Notes under the pieces: generated by a model
What the model was told of the DNA's origin: nothing
Seen by the model: only the letters and a program-made list of their open reading frames with translations
Databases searched by the model: none
Shown: positions 37,253-49,400 of the stretch, one piece after another
How the letters are laid out: each line of letters opens with the position of its first letter
Position numbering within the stretch: the first letter of the stretch is position 1
Source: Tubulanus polymorphus
Taxonomy: Eukaryota; Nemertea; Palaeonemertea; Tubulaniformes; Tubulanidae
NCBI RefSeq assembly: GCF_964204645.1
Contig: NC_134026.1
Span: forward strand, 27,918,650 to 27,982,649
Direction: 5' to 3'
Length of the DNA stretch: 64,000 nucleotides
Translations under genes and position numbers: made by a program

Positions 37253-40200
37253 ATGGATGTAGCACAATATCGAGCAGAGTACCAATTTTCAGCAGAAAAT
37301 CTCGAACAGGACGTTGAACATTCAGATGTTGAATACATTTCTATTGAAGTTAATGACATACTCGAAGTTAGCATTTTACCAGAAAAAGATATTGTAAATC
37401 AAGGCTGGTTGAAAGGACTCAACACTCGCACTGGAGCTACTGGGTACTTCCCGATTGATTTTGTAAAGTTGATTGGAAAACGACCATTACCCGCTAAAAG
37501 ACCATCAATAAGCGGGGGAACACTGAAGCCAAAGGTCAATGATGGTAATGATTCAGGATATATAGCTTCACCTGTCGGTAAGTGTTAATGTCACATTATA
37601 GGCTTCAATCCCTCAATTAACACTTAAAAGTAGGTTATATACTGCTACTTTAGTCTTGAGTTAACGCACAAAGATGCTACAGAACATAACTTATTCTTTA
37701 GGTAAATTCTTTGTTAAATTAAATATCTTCCAGTGATAAGTCGTTTGGATGAAGTATGTCATATTTGAACTGTATTCATTTCTTTTCTTTCCTTATCAAG
37801 TGCCTCCAAGAACTCATAAACTGATCGATTCATTTGTGCTTCGACCACAGCTTTGTTACCACTGTAAGTAAAAATATTGTGACAGTTTGTTTGATTTTTG
37901 TCTTGTTTTGTAACAAGGCATTTGAACTGATCGCTTACTTTCATCATTAGGTAATGACTACATCTGGGGATCTGGTTTGATCGCTAATCGTTGCGAAGGT
38001 AAAAGAATTAAAACTATTTAAAGCCCATCGTACATTAGCTGTCGACGTCTCTTTCTGTATAATGATAGGCCAATTTTGGTTAACATTATATTTTAGTTTG
38101 TGGACTCTTTATTCACTATTCATGTATCGATAGTGCAACATCTCATATCTGTAAGCGTCATCTTACTCATAATGAATTGCCACCAACAAATAATGTGGTA
38201 CGTATGAAAGGATATGATTTCTATTTTTCCTTACTGTACATTTCATCAATCTGTATTTACCTCCAATTATTCATCTTACTTGGGTCTAAGTGCTATTTAA
38301 TTCCTCGAATTTGATTAATCACATTTCGTTTGATCTGAATTGTAGCTGATTTCTGAGTGGTCTCTGCAAAATGTGATCGAATGGATGGCAGCTGTCAACC
38401 TACATCGTTATGTTGAGTTGTTCAAAAAACATGAAATCGATGGGGAAAAACTGATTTATCTCGATGGATCGCTGTTAGAGGTATTGGTATTGCTTTTATT
38501 AAAAAGTTTAAAACCTATGTCGAACACGAGATTTTCTTCATAGTAGACAATTTCCATTGAAAAATGTAATTGATTTCTAGGCATATGGTATAAAATATGG
38601 TGATTTTCAGCAAAAGGCTATTTTAGTAGCTGTTGACACCTTATGCGGTAAACCTCCTGATAGTGTAAGTTTATCTGATTCATCGCTTACATTGAGACAA
38701 GATAGCATTATTGAAATTGAATATTCTATTGAAATGATTTTTTTAGCGAGTGTATAACCCACCATTAGAATCTAGCAAACATGGTACTCTAAAAAAAGGT
38801 AAGAAATCAAACAAAATATAAACATTTCTTTATCAAGCACGATATCAATTTTACTGTCAGGCTGTATTTTCATGTTTCAAGGATCATTTCCATGCGATGA
38901 ACACAATTTTTTGGAATACACTTTTTCATCAATGGAGAGATGTGAAGTCTGTGATAAATTCTTGCTTGGATTGATACGTCAAGGACTTTTATGTCAAGGT
39001 TAGTAAATTATGCACACAATATTATTATTCGTATTAATATATGATTATTGTAAATACATATTCAACTCCGTATTTATTGGTTTCCATAGGTTAGTCACCA
39101 TCTATATTTGAATGACACTACCCTTGTGTTAGTGTTATAACTTTTTTTTGAAAAAAGACAACATATTTGAGTCGAAGTGTCAAATTAATGGCATAGTTTT
39201 TCTTTCAATTCTACATACTAGGTTCATTCTTCTAATTTGTTACTGGTCTTTTTTCAGATTGTGGGCTTTGCTGTCATAGACAATGTGCTAATACAGGGGT
39301 TTGTGCTTGTGATATCGATAATTTTCCAACCAGACGCCGACAAAGCTTCAGTCGAGGTAATTCTCATTGTACCTAGATTAGAAATGATACAGTAGACAAG
39401 TGATATGTTTTGAAATTCGTTTATATCTCATTCTCAGAGACAGTTTTTGGCAAAGAGTTGCGCAAACAGTTTGATCCGAGATATGAGGCAGCACCATGGT
39501 TCATTGTGAAATCTACTGAAGAAATTGAACATCGAGGTGATCGGAGAGGTAAATCATGAAAATTAAGCTATTCAGAAAGTGATAACAGTCATTGATTAGA
39601 TAGATATTTGCACCATCTGTTAATCATTTTGTTCAATTTTGATTATTTAGGGAGTGATCTGTTGGATGTATATAGAATTTCTGCATCTACAGAAGCTATT
39701 GCTGAACTAAAAGAAACATTTAACTCAGGTGATTGATAATCATTTATAACATCAGACACCGATATTCATTTCATGAAAGATTTAATGTTAAGAATCTTTT
39801 TTTTTTCAATTACTCAGTCGCACCGGGTTCTGAAATCAATTTGGCGCAATTTGAGTTGAAATGTATATCGGGTACATTGAAAAGGTATTTGCGTGAATTA
39901 CCAAATCCAGTGATACCAATCGAGTTGTATGACAAGTTCATAGAAGCTGCTCGTAAGTTTATTTACAGTTTATTCATAGGTATGTTTACCGAGATCCCCG
40001 TTATATAATACAATTTCAATCTCTTTTCAGAAATAGAGGATGATGTTCAATCTCAACATTGTATGGCGAATCTATTATCAGATATGCCTCCGCATTATCG
40101 CTGCACATTACAGTATCTGATGTCACACTTCTCTAGATTAGTTTCTCGGTATCACACGCGGTCGGGAAGACTTTCACCAGTTTGTGTTCTATCGCGTGTG

Positions 40201-43200
40201 TTTTGTCATATTCTCATTCGACCCCCTTGGAATCGTATCATGTAAGTTGTGGCTTTTGTATGTTACAATGCAGCCGTAAGGTTGATTTATATAATCATCT
40301 CTTAATGGTACAAATATTCTTACCTTATTAGGCAAGTTGTCTATGCAACTGATCATTTTGTTCGCATTGTTGAAAATTTACTACATTCGGAAATTAGCGG
40401 TGAACAGCTTTCTAATACAGCAGGTAAGCAGTAGATTATTGATGTCGCAAATGTTAAAACGATTATTAGTCCCAAAATTGCTGCAATCTAAAAAATTTGT
40501 AGGTGCAGTTATGGCAGTAGCACCTATACTAAAAATCGACCCAAATCAAGCACTGCAAGATGCTGAATGGTTCTGGGGTAACATCTCACGAGAAGAAGTG
40601 AATGATAAAATGAGAGATACACCTGATGGATCATTTCTTGTTCGTAATTCACAGTTGTCTCCTGGTGACTATACATTGACTCTCAGGTAATTTGCTATAT
40701 ATCTGGTTTATAGTTGGGAATTGATATTTGATCAATATTATTGTTATTGTTTTATATATTTGACTTAATTGTACAAATTACAGAAAAGGAGGGACTAATA
40801 AACTGATTAAGGTTAACCAGCGAAATGGCAAGTATGGTTTCGTTGAGCCGTTTAACTTTGTTTCTGTTGCCGACTTGGTGAACTTTTATACAGTGCACTC
40901 TTTGGAGTTGTATAATAAACAATTGGATGTCACTTTGAAGTACCCGGTCTCAAGATTTCAGGTTCGTTTTTAATACTTTTAAAAATTTCATAGAATTTTC
41001 ATTTCATCTTGTCTATCAAATACACTAAAAAATGAACTATTTTGATAATTCTAATTTTCTTGTAGGATGCGGAAGAAATAACTAGTAACCCAGAAGTCGT
41101 GGTTGACAGATTAACAGACATCAACATCGATTACATTGAAAAGTTAGCCACGTATGAAAATCTCTATGAACAGAATTCTAAGATGACGCAGGTTAGCATC
41201 CATTCCATGTATATCGTCCATATATTAGTCAATGTGTACCTGTGCTCTGTACTATTTTTTGTGGTAATTTGTAGGAGATTAATCTGAAACACCAGGCACT
41301 GTCAGCTTTTGAAGAAACGATACAGATTTTTCAAGAACAACTGAAGCTTCATGAGCGCTGCCAGCACGAAGCAGCTCCTCTAGAACAGCAAAAGTGAATA
41401 CTATTTACTAAAGTTTGTTGTAATTCGAACCTTTGAAACAACATAATTAAAGATTCTTTTCTAATTTTTCAGACTTCATGAGAACCACAGACTGTTACAA
41501 ACACGAGTGACAGAGATTGTTATGAGCAAAGAGAAATTGGAGGCAAATCTTCAGCAGCAGAATTCAACAATACGTACTCTAATCGGTGAAATGAATGCAT
41601 TAAAACCTGACATAAAACGATTGTACAAACTCAGAGAACAATACAAGAAGTCAGTAACCGTAATGTACATGTATCTATAAATATGAATTGATACATATTG
41701 GAAATAAGCTAATATGATTCTGCTTTCATTTTGTTTCATCAGGTGTTTACGTGATAAAGGTGTAAGTAATGATGAAATTGACAAGATGCTTGAGCGTCAA
41801 GAAAAACCAGAGACAGCTAGAGTTGTGATAGAGTATGTGTTTTATTTAAAAGCTTCTATAATTTTATGAAGATTTAATTTACTTTATAAGGTATCAGCTC
41901 ATTTTCCCACGCCGTTTTCCAGAAAATTTCACATAACTTTTTATTTGATATATGGACGTGTATGTTGCTGTGTATTTGCGTCAATAGCTCTATAGATTTT
42001 AGATTAATCGGTGTTCTCTTCCAGGAAGTAATTTTATTGTAGCCTGTATCGTATAACGTCACATGAAATATGTGTAATTTTTACATGCATTTTAAGCCGT
42101 TATTTATGTATGATTTGAGTATTTTCATAAAATCCATATACGCCAACCACCCTTCATTAAGGTATTACTGTATTACTGTAAAATGCTGTTAACACTACCT
42201 TCATATATTCTGATTAAGATCCATGAAAATAACTCGCTTTGAGCATGAATATTAATGATTATTCTGAATTTCACATGCGTATCGCTGACCTTTTCATTAT
42301 TTCGAATGAACGCAAAAAGCAATTAACATCCTGTTATACTAGAACTGTGGGTTCTAAACTTCTAGTACATATAATGCGTACAGATTCCAATTTGATCATT
42401 GATGATTTGAAGTTTGTATCGATCAGTTAAACGTTGTAAAATATATTTGTGAAGAAGATATTGGATATAGAAATATTAAAGTAGAAATGGGCAGCATGTG
42501 GTTCAAACGGCTTTTCAGATACGATAAACTGAAATCCTGGTAAGAAATGATGTAAAGCTTAAGTTGTTAAGCTTAAGTGCATGTGTACTGATGAATTTGA
42601 CCACAATTTTTTGCTATATTTGCTTCATATTAGAAAATATTTATTTCTTGTCAATGTCTACGCTTTGTTTGTAATAACTGCTGTTTTTTTCTATTCAGCG
42701 ATGTTGAACATATTCCACACTATGACCAGTCAACCTGGTATCAAAATATAGGACGCATAGCAGCTGATCAGTTGCTAGCTAATCGACCGACTGGAACATT
42801 TCTCTTGCGACCTAGTCGTCAACCTGGCTGTATTGCGCTCTCAATCGTGTAAGTTTCATTTTAGTCACTAATCTGATATTGGAACTACATGTATTAGCAA
42901 CAGATTCTTAGTTTCTTAGTTTTGGCAAAACTATTCTTAGTTTTGGCAAAACTAATTCATATAATCTATGTATATCTAATCAATCTCCTTTTTATCGTAT
43001 TTTCAGGGTAAATAATAATGTCGGACATTGTGTGATACAAAAGCGTGATACTGGCTACGGATTTGCTGATCCTTATTTTGTTCATAACACTCTACAAGAT
43101 TTAGTATTACACTATAGACAGACATCTCTGGCTGAACACAATGATCAGTTAGATGTACAACTTCTATATCCTGTTAATGCTCAACAGGAAAGTGTTTATA

Positions 43201-43217
43201 TGGCGCCGTTGAAATAA
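37253..43217 (+). CDS. PIK3R1: PI3-kinase regulatory subunit (p85-like) with added C1-SAM-C1
   Basis: Adaptor that binds phosphotyrosine and holds the p110 catalytic subunit. Exons: 37253-37577, 37801-37863, 37951-37998, 38097-38197, 38346-38480, 38581-38664, 38747-38798, 38882-38998, 39258-39356, 39438-39536, 39651-39728, 39818-39952, 40031-40241, 40332-40423, 40503-40686, 40784-40961, 41066-41191, 41275-41393, 41473-41649, 41743-41832, 42699-42848, 43007-43217; 957 residues (human p85-alpha 724). Domains: SH3 (about 5-78, [11 protein letters not shown]), C1 (114-165, CYHC, CEVC, HYSC), SAM (180-250), C1 (276-325, CEVC, CQDC, HRQC), RhoGAP-like (345-545, ELPNPVIP), SH2 ([18 protein letters not shown]), coiled inter-SH2, SH2 ([13 protein letters not shown]). 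The C1-SAM-C1 block is absent from vertebrate p85. The symbol indicates family; PIK3R1-3 are vertebrate duplicates. Confidence 0.95.
42913..42954. repeat. 21-bp tandem duplication
   Basis: Two adjacent copies of a 21-base unit (TTCTTAGTTTTGGCAAAACT plus A) in the last intron of the PI3K regulatory gene. Confidence 0.9.
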
Positions 43218-45417
43218 TAAACTGTTGAATTGGAGATTTCTATTTTATGTGAGTAAATTTGTGTGTGCCTTAAGGAACTTTGATTCAATACAACGAATGA
43301 AATTTTGTTCTGTATTTATCAACATACACAAAACTTGAGGATAGTGTATAAGCAGAACGCAAGAAAGAGTTTGTGTTTAGTTCCTCAGATTTACGGTGCT
43401 GAGTTGCTCGTTGATGTTCATGACCACCATGTTAGATTCTTGTAGGAATTATTTTGATATATTTTCTGACTTGATTCTATTTGATTGTTCCGGCAATGAA
43501 GTTATGACAAAGATTGTCTGTCAAAGCAATAATCATGTAATTGAGTGATGTACTGCAAAAATGCATTGTAATTTTTACAGTTACCTGTGCTTTGTTTACT
43601 GTATATGGATGAATAGAGCAATAATGTAATCTGCTGTTTGCGCTTGGATTCTCTAGGTTTTATCATAATATTGTAATTCTTAATTTATTGCATTAATTGC
43701 TGAAAGCATCATTCCATAATCACAGAACAAATACGATTACGGTAGATGATTTTGTAGTGAATTATAGAATGAAGTTTGTTGAAAAGTGCTTTGCTTGCTC
43801 TGGTCACCTTTTAATGGTGGCCAAATTCATCCATTTTAAACTGTACATACATTCTTACATCCGTATATACATAATGGTATCGGGCATTGGTTTGTTGAAT
43901 TGCGATTTGTTTGAACTCGACCCAATCTTTTCCATCGCCTTGCCAATACCTATAATATACAGCTGTATCATACATTCCAATTGTTTTTAAGATGCTCCAT
44001 TATTCGTCGTGATCCAATTTAATACAATCTTGACAACACAGCTAGCGGATTAAGGCAAGCGATTTCTGATAATGTCCTGATATCTGTTATTTTTCTTAAT
44101 AAATCGAAGCACATTTTTCGCCTAGGATTGCTCAAAACGCTTATTCATTTGCTACTAATTATTGATTGATTGCCATATATTTTATCTAAACAGAATACCT
44201 TATATATGAATATACGTGTATCTCTTAGTTCATGAATATTCCAGAAATATGTTTTGAGGGTGCTCCTATTTACGGTAAATGTTTTTTCTATTGATATTGT
44301 CTCAAGTGACAGCCTAAAATAGTTTTCAGTGAAGAGAAGATTATTATAATGCGGTTATATCTCCTCCTAATCCAGTATTCATGTAATCACGACTAAAAAA
44401 TTTTATTCTTATCATGAATGAATGAAGACGGTTTGAAATTTATGATTGCCACTAAAGATGAATTCAGACACAATTTACATAAGTGGTCTACTGTATTTCT
44501 TATAAATGTTTTATATATTATAAGAGACTTGTGATATTGTTGTGAAAATTATCACACTGATTAAACTGTCTTGTGTTCTACAGGGAAAATTCACAATTAT
44601 GTCTTTGGTGCTATATCATTAAATATAGATTGTATATGATATTAAAGAGATACTAATAATAAACAAATGTTTGTTAATAAAAGATGTATTGATTTTAGTT
44701 ATTTGTTTCGAGTTCGTTTGCCAGGCTAAGTAGGACATAGGAATTGGATCCAGATCAAGTAATGAATAAGATAGGTTCTTCGATCCTCTTTACAGGACGT
44801 TCTTTCTTGGCGTGATCATTCTGATCGACTGAACAAGGACATCCATACATATCATCACAGTTGATAAATTGTCATTATATTAGCGACCATCCACCTGTCA
44901 CGTGGAGACTAATGAATCATTGACTTCCTTACACCTACCGCATTCAACCTGAATTCATCGTCTTGGGAGGGAAGTTTTACTCTGGAAGTTCGCGTAGAAA
45001 TGACGTTTACTTTTTGTCTACTCCAGTGCGTCTGTAGTAGTTTAGACATCAAACCCATGCACACTTCACATTATGTTCATAATTCAGCCGTGTTTTCTCA
45101 GCAAACCTGGACACATTTTAATTTGATATCTTAGACCACCCAAGATTTTACAGGTTGCTTGGCAAAATGTAGCTTGCGAGGTTATCGTTACTCTTCAGTT
45201 AGTTGCTAGCTGGATGCTTGGCATGCCGTTCGTGTAAATATACTAGTGAATATGTGTGTTTCCTCAGATATAACACAACTCTATCATGAAAGATGCAAGT
45301 CGTCGTGTGTTTCGGCTGGAATAGTGAAATTTACTACATAGCTCTCGATCTAATAAATCGGAATAACACATTTTATTTTGTAAATACGTAATTAAAGTAC
45401 CCCCAGATAGAGGAACG
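43218..45417. other. PI3K 3' UTR and Patched upstream region
   Basis: No exon recognised. The left half is probably PI3K 3' UTR, with several AATAAA/ATTAAA signals near 44.6-44.7 kb. The right part, from about 44.7 kb, is upstream of the first candidate Patched exon and contains an exact Gli/Ci site at 45134. Confidence 0.55.
45134..45142 (+). promoter_or_regulatory. Gli/Ci consensus binding site upstream of Patched
   Basis: The sequence is exactly GACCACCCA, the core consensus for Gli/Cubitus interruptus, 276 bases before the ATG of the upstream Patched exon. Patched is a conserved direct Hedgehog target. A one-mismatch relative, GACCATCCA, is at about 44885. Confidence 0.6.
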
Positions 45418-45498
45418 ATGGATTATCTCACAGATGTTGATGTTTATAGGGATTATAAAGAATTGGATCTTGGCGTATTCAATGGTTCTTTCTATGAT
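45418..45498 (+). CDS. PTCH1: Alternative first coding exon of Patched
   Basis: The ATG at 45418 opens 27 codons (MDYLTDVDVYRDYKEL onward) ending at a good donor (GAT followed by GTAAGT) in phase 0. That is the phase of the shared second exon at 46646, so either this exon or that at 46463 can supply the N terminus. Vertebrate PTCH1 likewise uses several first exons. It has no recognisable domain, as expected for the cytosolic N-terminal tail. Confidence 0.55.
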
Positions 45499-46462
45499 GT
45501 AAGTATTCCCATCGCAAATTTATCTTCTGTTTTCTTTTCGTTAGTTTTGCTAGATTCTTTTAGAAACGCAAGTTAAGAAATATTTATGTATATACACTGA
45601 AAGATGGCGTATGGTTGATCTCGTTTCGAAGAATCGCTTTTCCAATTGCATATCTGGAAAAAAATCCATCAAAACTGCGATCTTTGATGATACACCGGAG
45701 AAATTTGAAACGTCGGGATTCATTTATAAGATTGTGGTTCGAATCGATTCACGATGAATCTATTATTCTTTGTTCATCTTTCCAGACTTTCGGTAGGGTT
45801 TTTTTGTAAAAGAACGATTATAACTTATACATATGTAGATGTTTGACTAAATGGAGTAACCGTTTATATTTTATAACGCACTTAAAAGTACCGATTTTAT
45901 CGAAAAAATACTGAATTCCCCCTTTAATGCGCTACATTTTTCGCCGAAAAATCATGCTCATGTGTGGCACCCTGAACAAATAGATACCAGGGATATGAAT
46001 GTCGGGATATCGGATCCAGTTTCTCATGAATATACGGACATTCAGGGTTTCTGGTTTGTGTTTTCACCGGGGGAAGTATAAAATTTGTTTATGCAAACCG
46101 GTTTCTACTTTCCGTTGCGAGGATGCAGAAGTGAACGCAGTTTTACATTCTGAAGTAGTTTCTAATCTGCAAACTCGCATGTTATTTTCGCGGTTGAGAG
46201 TTCTAAAACATCATCCTGTGTGGTCTTTCCACTCCGGTGAGCTGTTGCCAAGCAACTAATGTAAAACCGATGTTCTGCCAATAGAAATGATGCTGAACAT
46301 CCCATCAATCAACTATTTCCCGTGTTGAGCAGAAGGCGGAGCCAGTTTCTGCCTCTGCTACATTCACTTGTGTAGTATAGTAGTAACGCTGTGTGTATCG
46401 ATACGACGGGATGTTCATACGGATAAATTCATCGAAATTTAGGACTTTATGACGACTGAACT
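45499..46462. other. Between the two candidate Patched first exons
   Basis: Probably intron of the upstream isoform and promoter of the downstream one. An 86-residue frame at 45999-46259 has no splice context or known domain. Confidence 0.5.
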
Positions 46463-49400
46463 ATGGATAGCTGGATTCATCCAGCTTATAGACCCTCCAG
46501 GGTAAGATCCGGGGAGAGGGTATCAAACTACTGATGCCGGGAAGTGATACGGGTTAGAGATCGGGGATACGTGTATTATATATTACTCACTCACGTTCGT
46601 CAGTATACTATATATTCGTACTACGTATGCTATTTTTTTCAATAGGGTTCAACGACAACCACGGGTGATAACAGTTCTGAAATGGATGGACCATCTTGCC
46701 AATATAGAACTAATAGTGACGATGATGCCGAGATTCTCACGAGAACAAGTTGGATTGACGCTCGGGTCGCTCATAGACAGATAGAAAAGGTATGTACCGT
46801 ATCTTTGTGATGTAAAGTACATGAAAAGTTTGATTTGACGTTTCAAATCTTGAGAAAAGAATATCATTGAAAATCTAAGTGCCATAGTCTTGATTGTATA
46901 TTAAATTCATGTCGAACCCAAGAAAGCTTTATTGCATGAATGCACCTTTCAACATTGAATTGTGCTGAAGGCTAATAAAATTCATCTTTGAAATTTCAGG
47001 GTAATGCAGTTGGAAATGTATGTGCTCTAAGACTCAGGATACATTTACAGAGATACCTCTATTTATTAGGATGTACTGTGCAAAAACATTGTGGAAAAGT
47101 TCTATTTGTTGGATTACTAGTTTTATCATTGTGTTGTGTTGGCCTCAAGTCAGCAGTTATTGAGACCGATGTAAAGAATCTGTGGGTTGAAGGTAGGCCT
47201 AATTGTTTTTTCATTATGTGTTATTGAATATCTCACCAGTTTCTTCTTACGGCTTTGAGTGGAGAAGAATGTTTGCAACTGAAAAGTTAAAAATCTTATC
47301 AAAGTCTTCTCTCGAGGCAGGCGCATTTCATTCATCGTTGGTATCACAATATTGTATTACTAGATGAAGTATTGGATTCACGAATGGAAAATGAATCACA
47401 TGCTGTTTATAATCTGTTGTGTGAATGCGTGTGCGTGTATGTGTGTGGTCTTGCTTTGCAATTGAACTATTTATCTTCTTGAAATAACCCCATCCAACCT
47501 TGAAAAATATCTAAATCTTCTGGCTGCGGATTAAATCTAGAGTAACTTCAGAAATTTGCATTAGTTTCTTACCTCATTTAGATTACTATAACGCGTCTAT
47601 TCATAAATCAAGATTCTTTTACCAAGAGTATGATATTGTCCATCAGTGGCTGCTCAGTTCATTGAATGATGTAATATATATTTTTTCTTAATTTTTTGGT
47701 ACTTCTTGTGTAAAAGTATATGAGTTGGAGAAGTATAGTAGAATATCTGTGATTAGAACTTCCTATCCTTCTGTATTTACTGAAACAACTTGGTGCAATG
47801 AAGGTGAACTCTTGTGTGGTCCAGATGGACTGATAAAAATTTCCACTCGCAATCAGTACTACTATAGGTGCTGTAAGCTGAAAATAGTATATCTTTAGTG
47901 CAACGAGATAGAAACTGCTTTTCCCAGAATTCTAAGACTTCTGATGTAAATAAGAAAAATGTCCAAAATATCATTAATGGCATAAAACTTTGGTTTTGAC
48001 TAAGTTGAAGTGTGCCCGCGGGCTAGTTATGTCTCCTAAATGGCTGCTTTATGCAAGAAAAAATCCTTTACTTATTACAAATGTGCATTATCTTGGCTGA
48101 AAATATTGAGGACATTTTTTTGTTTCATTTGAATGTAGTTGCTTAGAGATATGAAGCGAACAATCTTATGAATGAATTTGAAATTTTATCAAAAACTCAA
48201 GTATTAAAGGTGTAACAGATATATATGTATCAGTTGAAGCTTGAAGCAGGCAGATGAGATGGAGTCAGGACAGAAATCATTTACAAAAAGATATCTTCAT
48301 ACAATTGTAGAGCATTAAATGTGACATTATGCAAAGTTTTGGATGCTGTACATATATATCTGTAAATTGTATACCTAGTGTTGGTTATAGCTTATATATC
48401 ACAATCATGGCTCCAGACTGCTTTCAAATAATGATAAGGACCACATTCATATACAATGTAACATTTTTGTCGGTTGGTTGTTGATCATGTCAATAGCACA
48501 ACAATCCTCGATGTATGTCTTCATTTACCATTTCTGTTTAAATTCGTTGGTGGCCTGGCTTATTATGACGAATTTTTGATCTAGAACTGATAGATTGATA
48601 GATAAACTCCTTCTTACTGTCGCCTTTTACAATACCATATAAGTGAATTTTTGTGTTGTTTTTTTTCAGATGGGGGTAGATTACAAAAAGAACTACAATA
48701 TACTGAAAAAATATTAGGACTGGGTAGTGGCACAACGAGTGAACTAATTATACAGACACCTCATAATAATGGATTAAATAGTAATAATAATATATTGACA
48801 GCAGCATCATTTTTATTACATTTGAAAGCAGTGAAGGCTGCAACTCAAGTAGAAGTTGATTTATATGGAAGGTCAGTAGCTGTTTTATGTATCGTAAAAT
48901 TAAGGAGATTTCCAAATAGTTTTGCTATTTATTGTCATTATACACCTCTCACCGAAAATAAGTGACATATTTTTACCCATTCTGTATTTCGAAACGCTCC
49001 CACAATACTCAGATTGCTTCATCAATTTCTAAAGATCACTGCCTTTCTCTGAAATTGAATAGTTCTCAGCTTGTAGTATTTGCATCGATTTTCAGTTTGT
49101 ATAGAAACCGAAAGTATGTGGTTCAAGTGTTGCTTGCCCCAGAAAATGTAGATATTTAGATTCCAACTATGCCTACATGCAGGAAGGGGATGTTATCGAA
49201 ATACCACCCAAGTTTTCTAACAACTTAGGTGGTCTCTACATGTTTATTTAAACTTCTTTCATTACATTTTACAACATGCAGAATTCCCGTGTATATGTAT
49301 ATACATACTATCATGAACAGTTAGTTTATTAATCATTTGCTGTCCATCCCTTGATTCGTAGTTCTTCTGTTACTTAAATGCCATAGAAATTATTCCCGCT

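Noticed and set aside
44885-44893. One-mismatch Gli-like sites (GACCATCCA here; others at about 46207, 49203, 49221, 51273)
   Set aside because: Nine-base sites with one mismatch are expected several times per 15 kb by chance; only the two exact matches were kept as features.
45999-46259. 86-residue frame between the Patched first exons
   Set aside because: No domain and no compatible splice sites.
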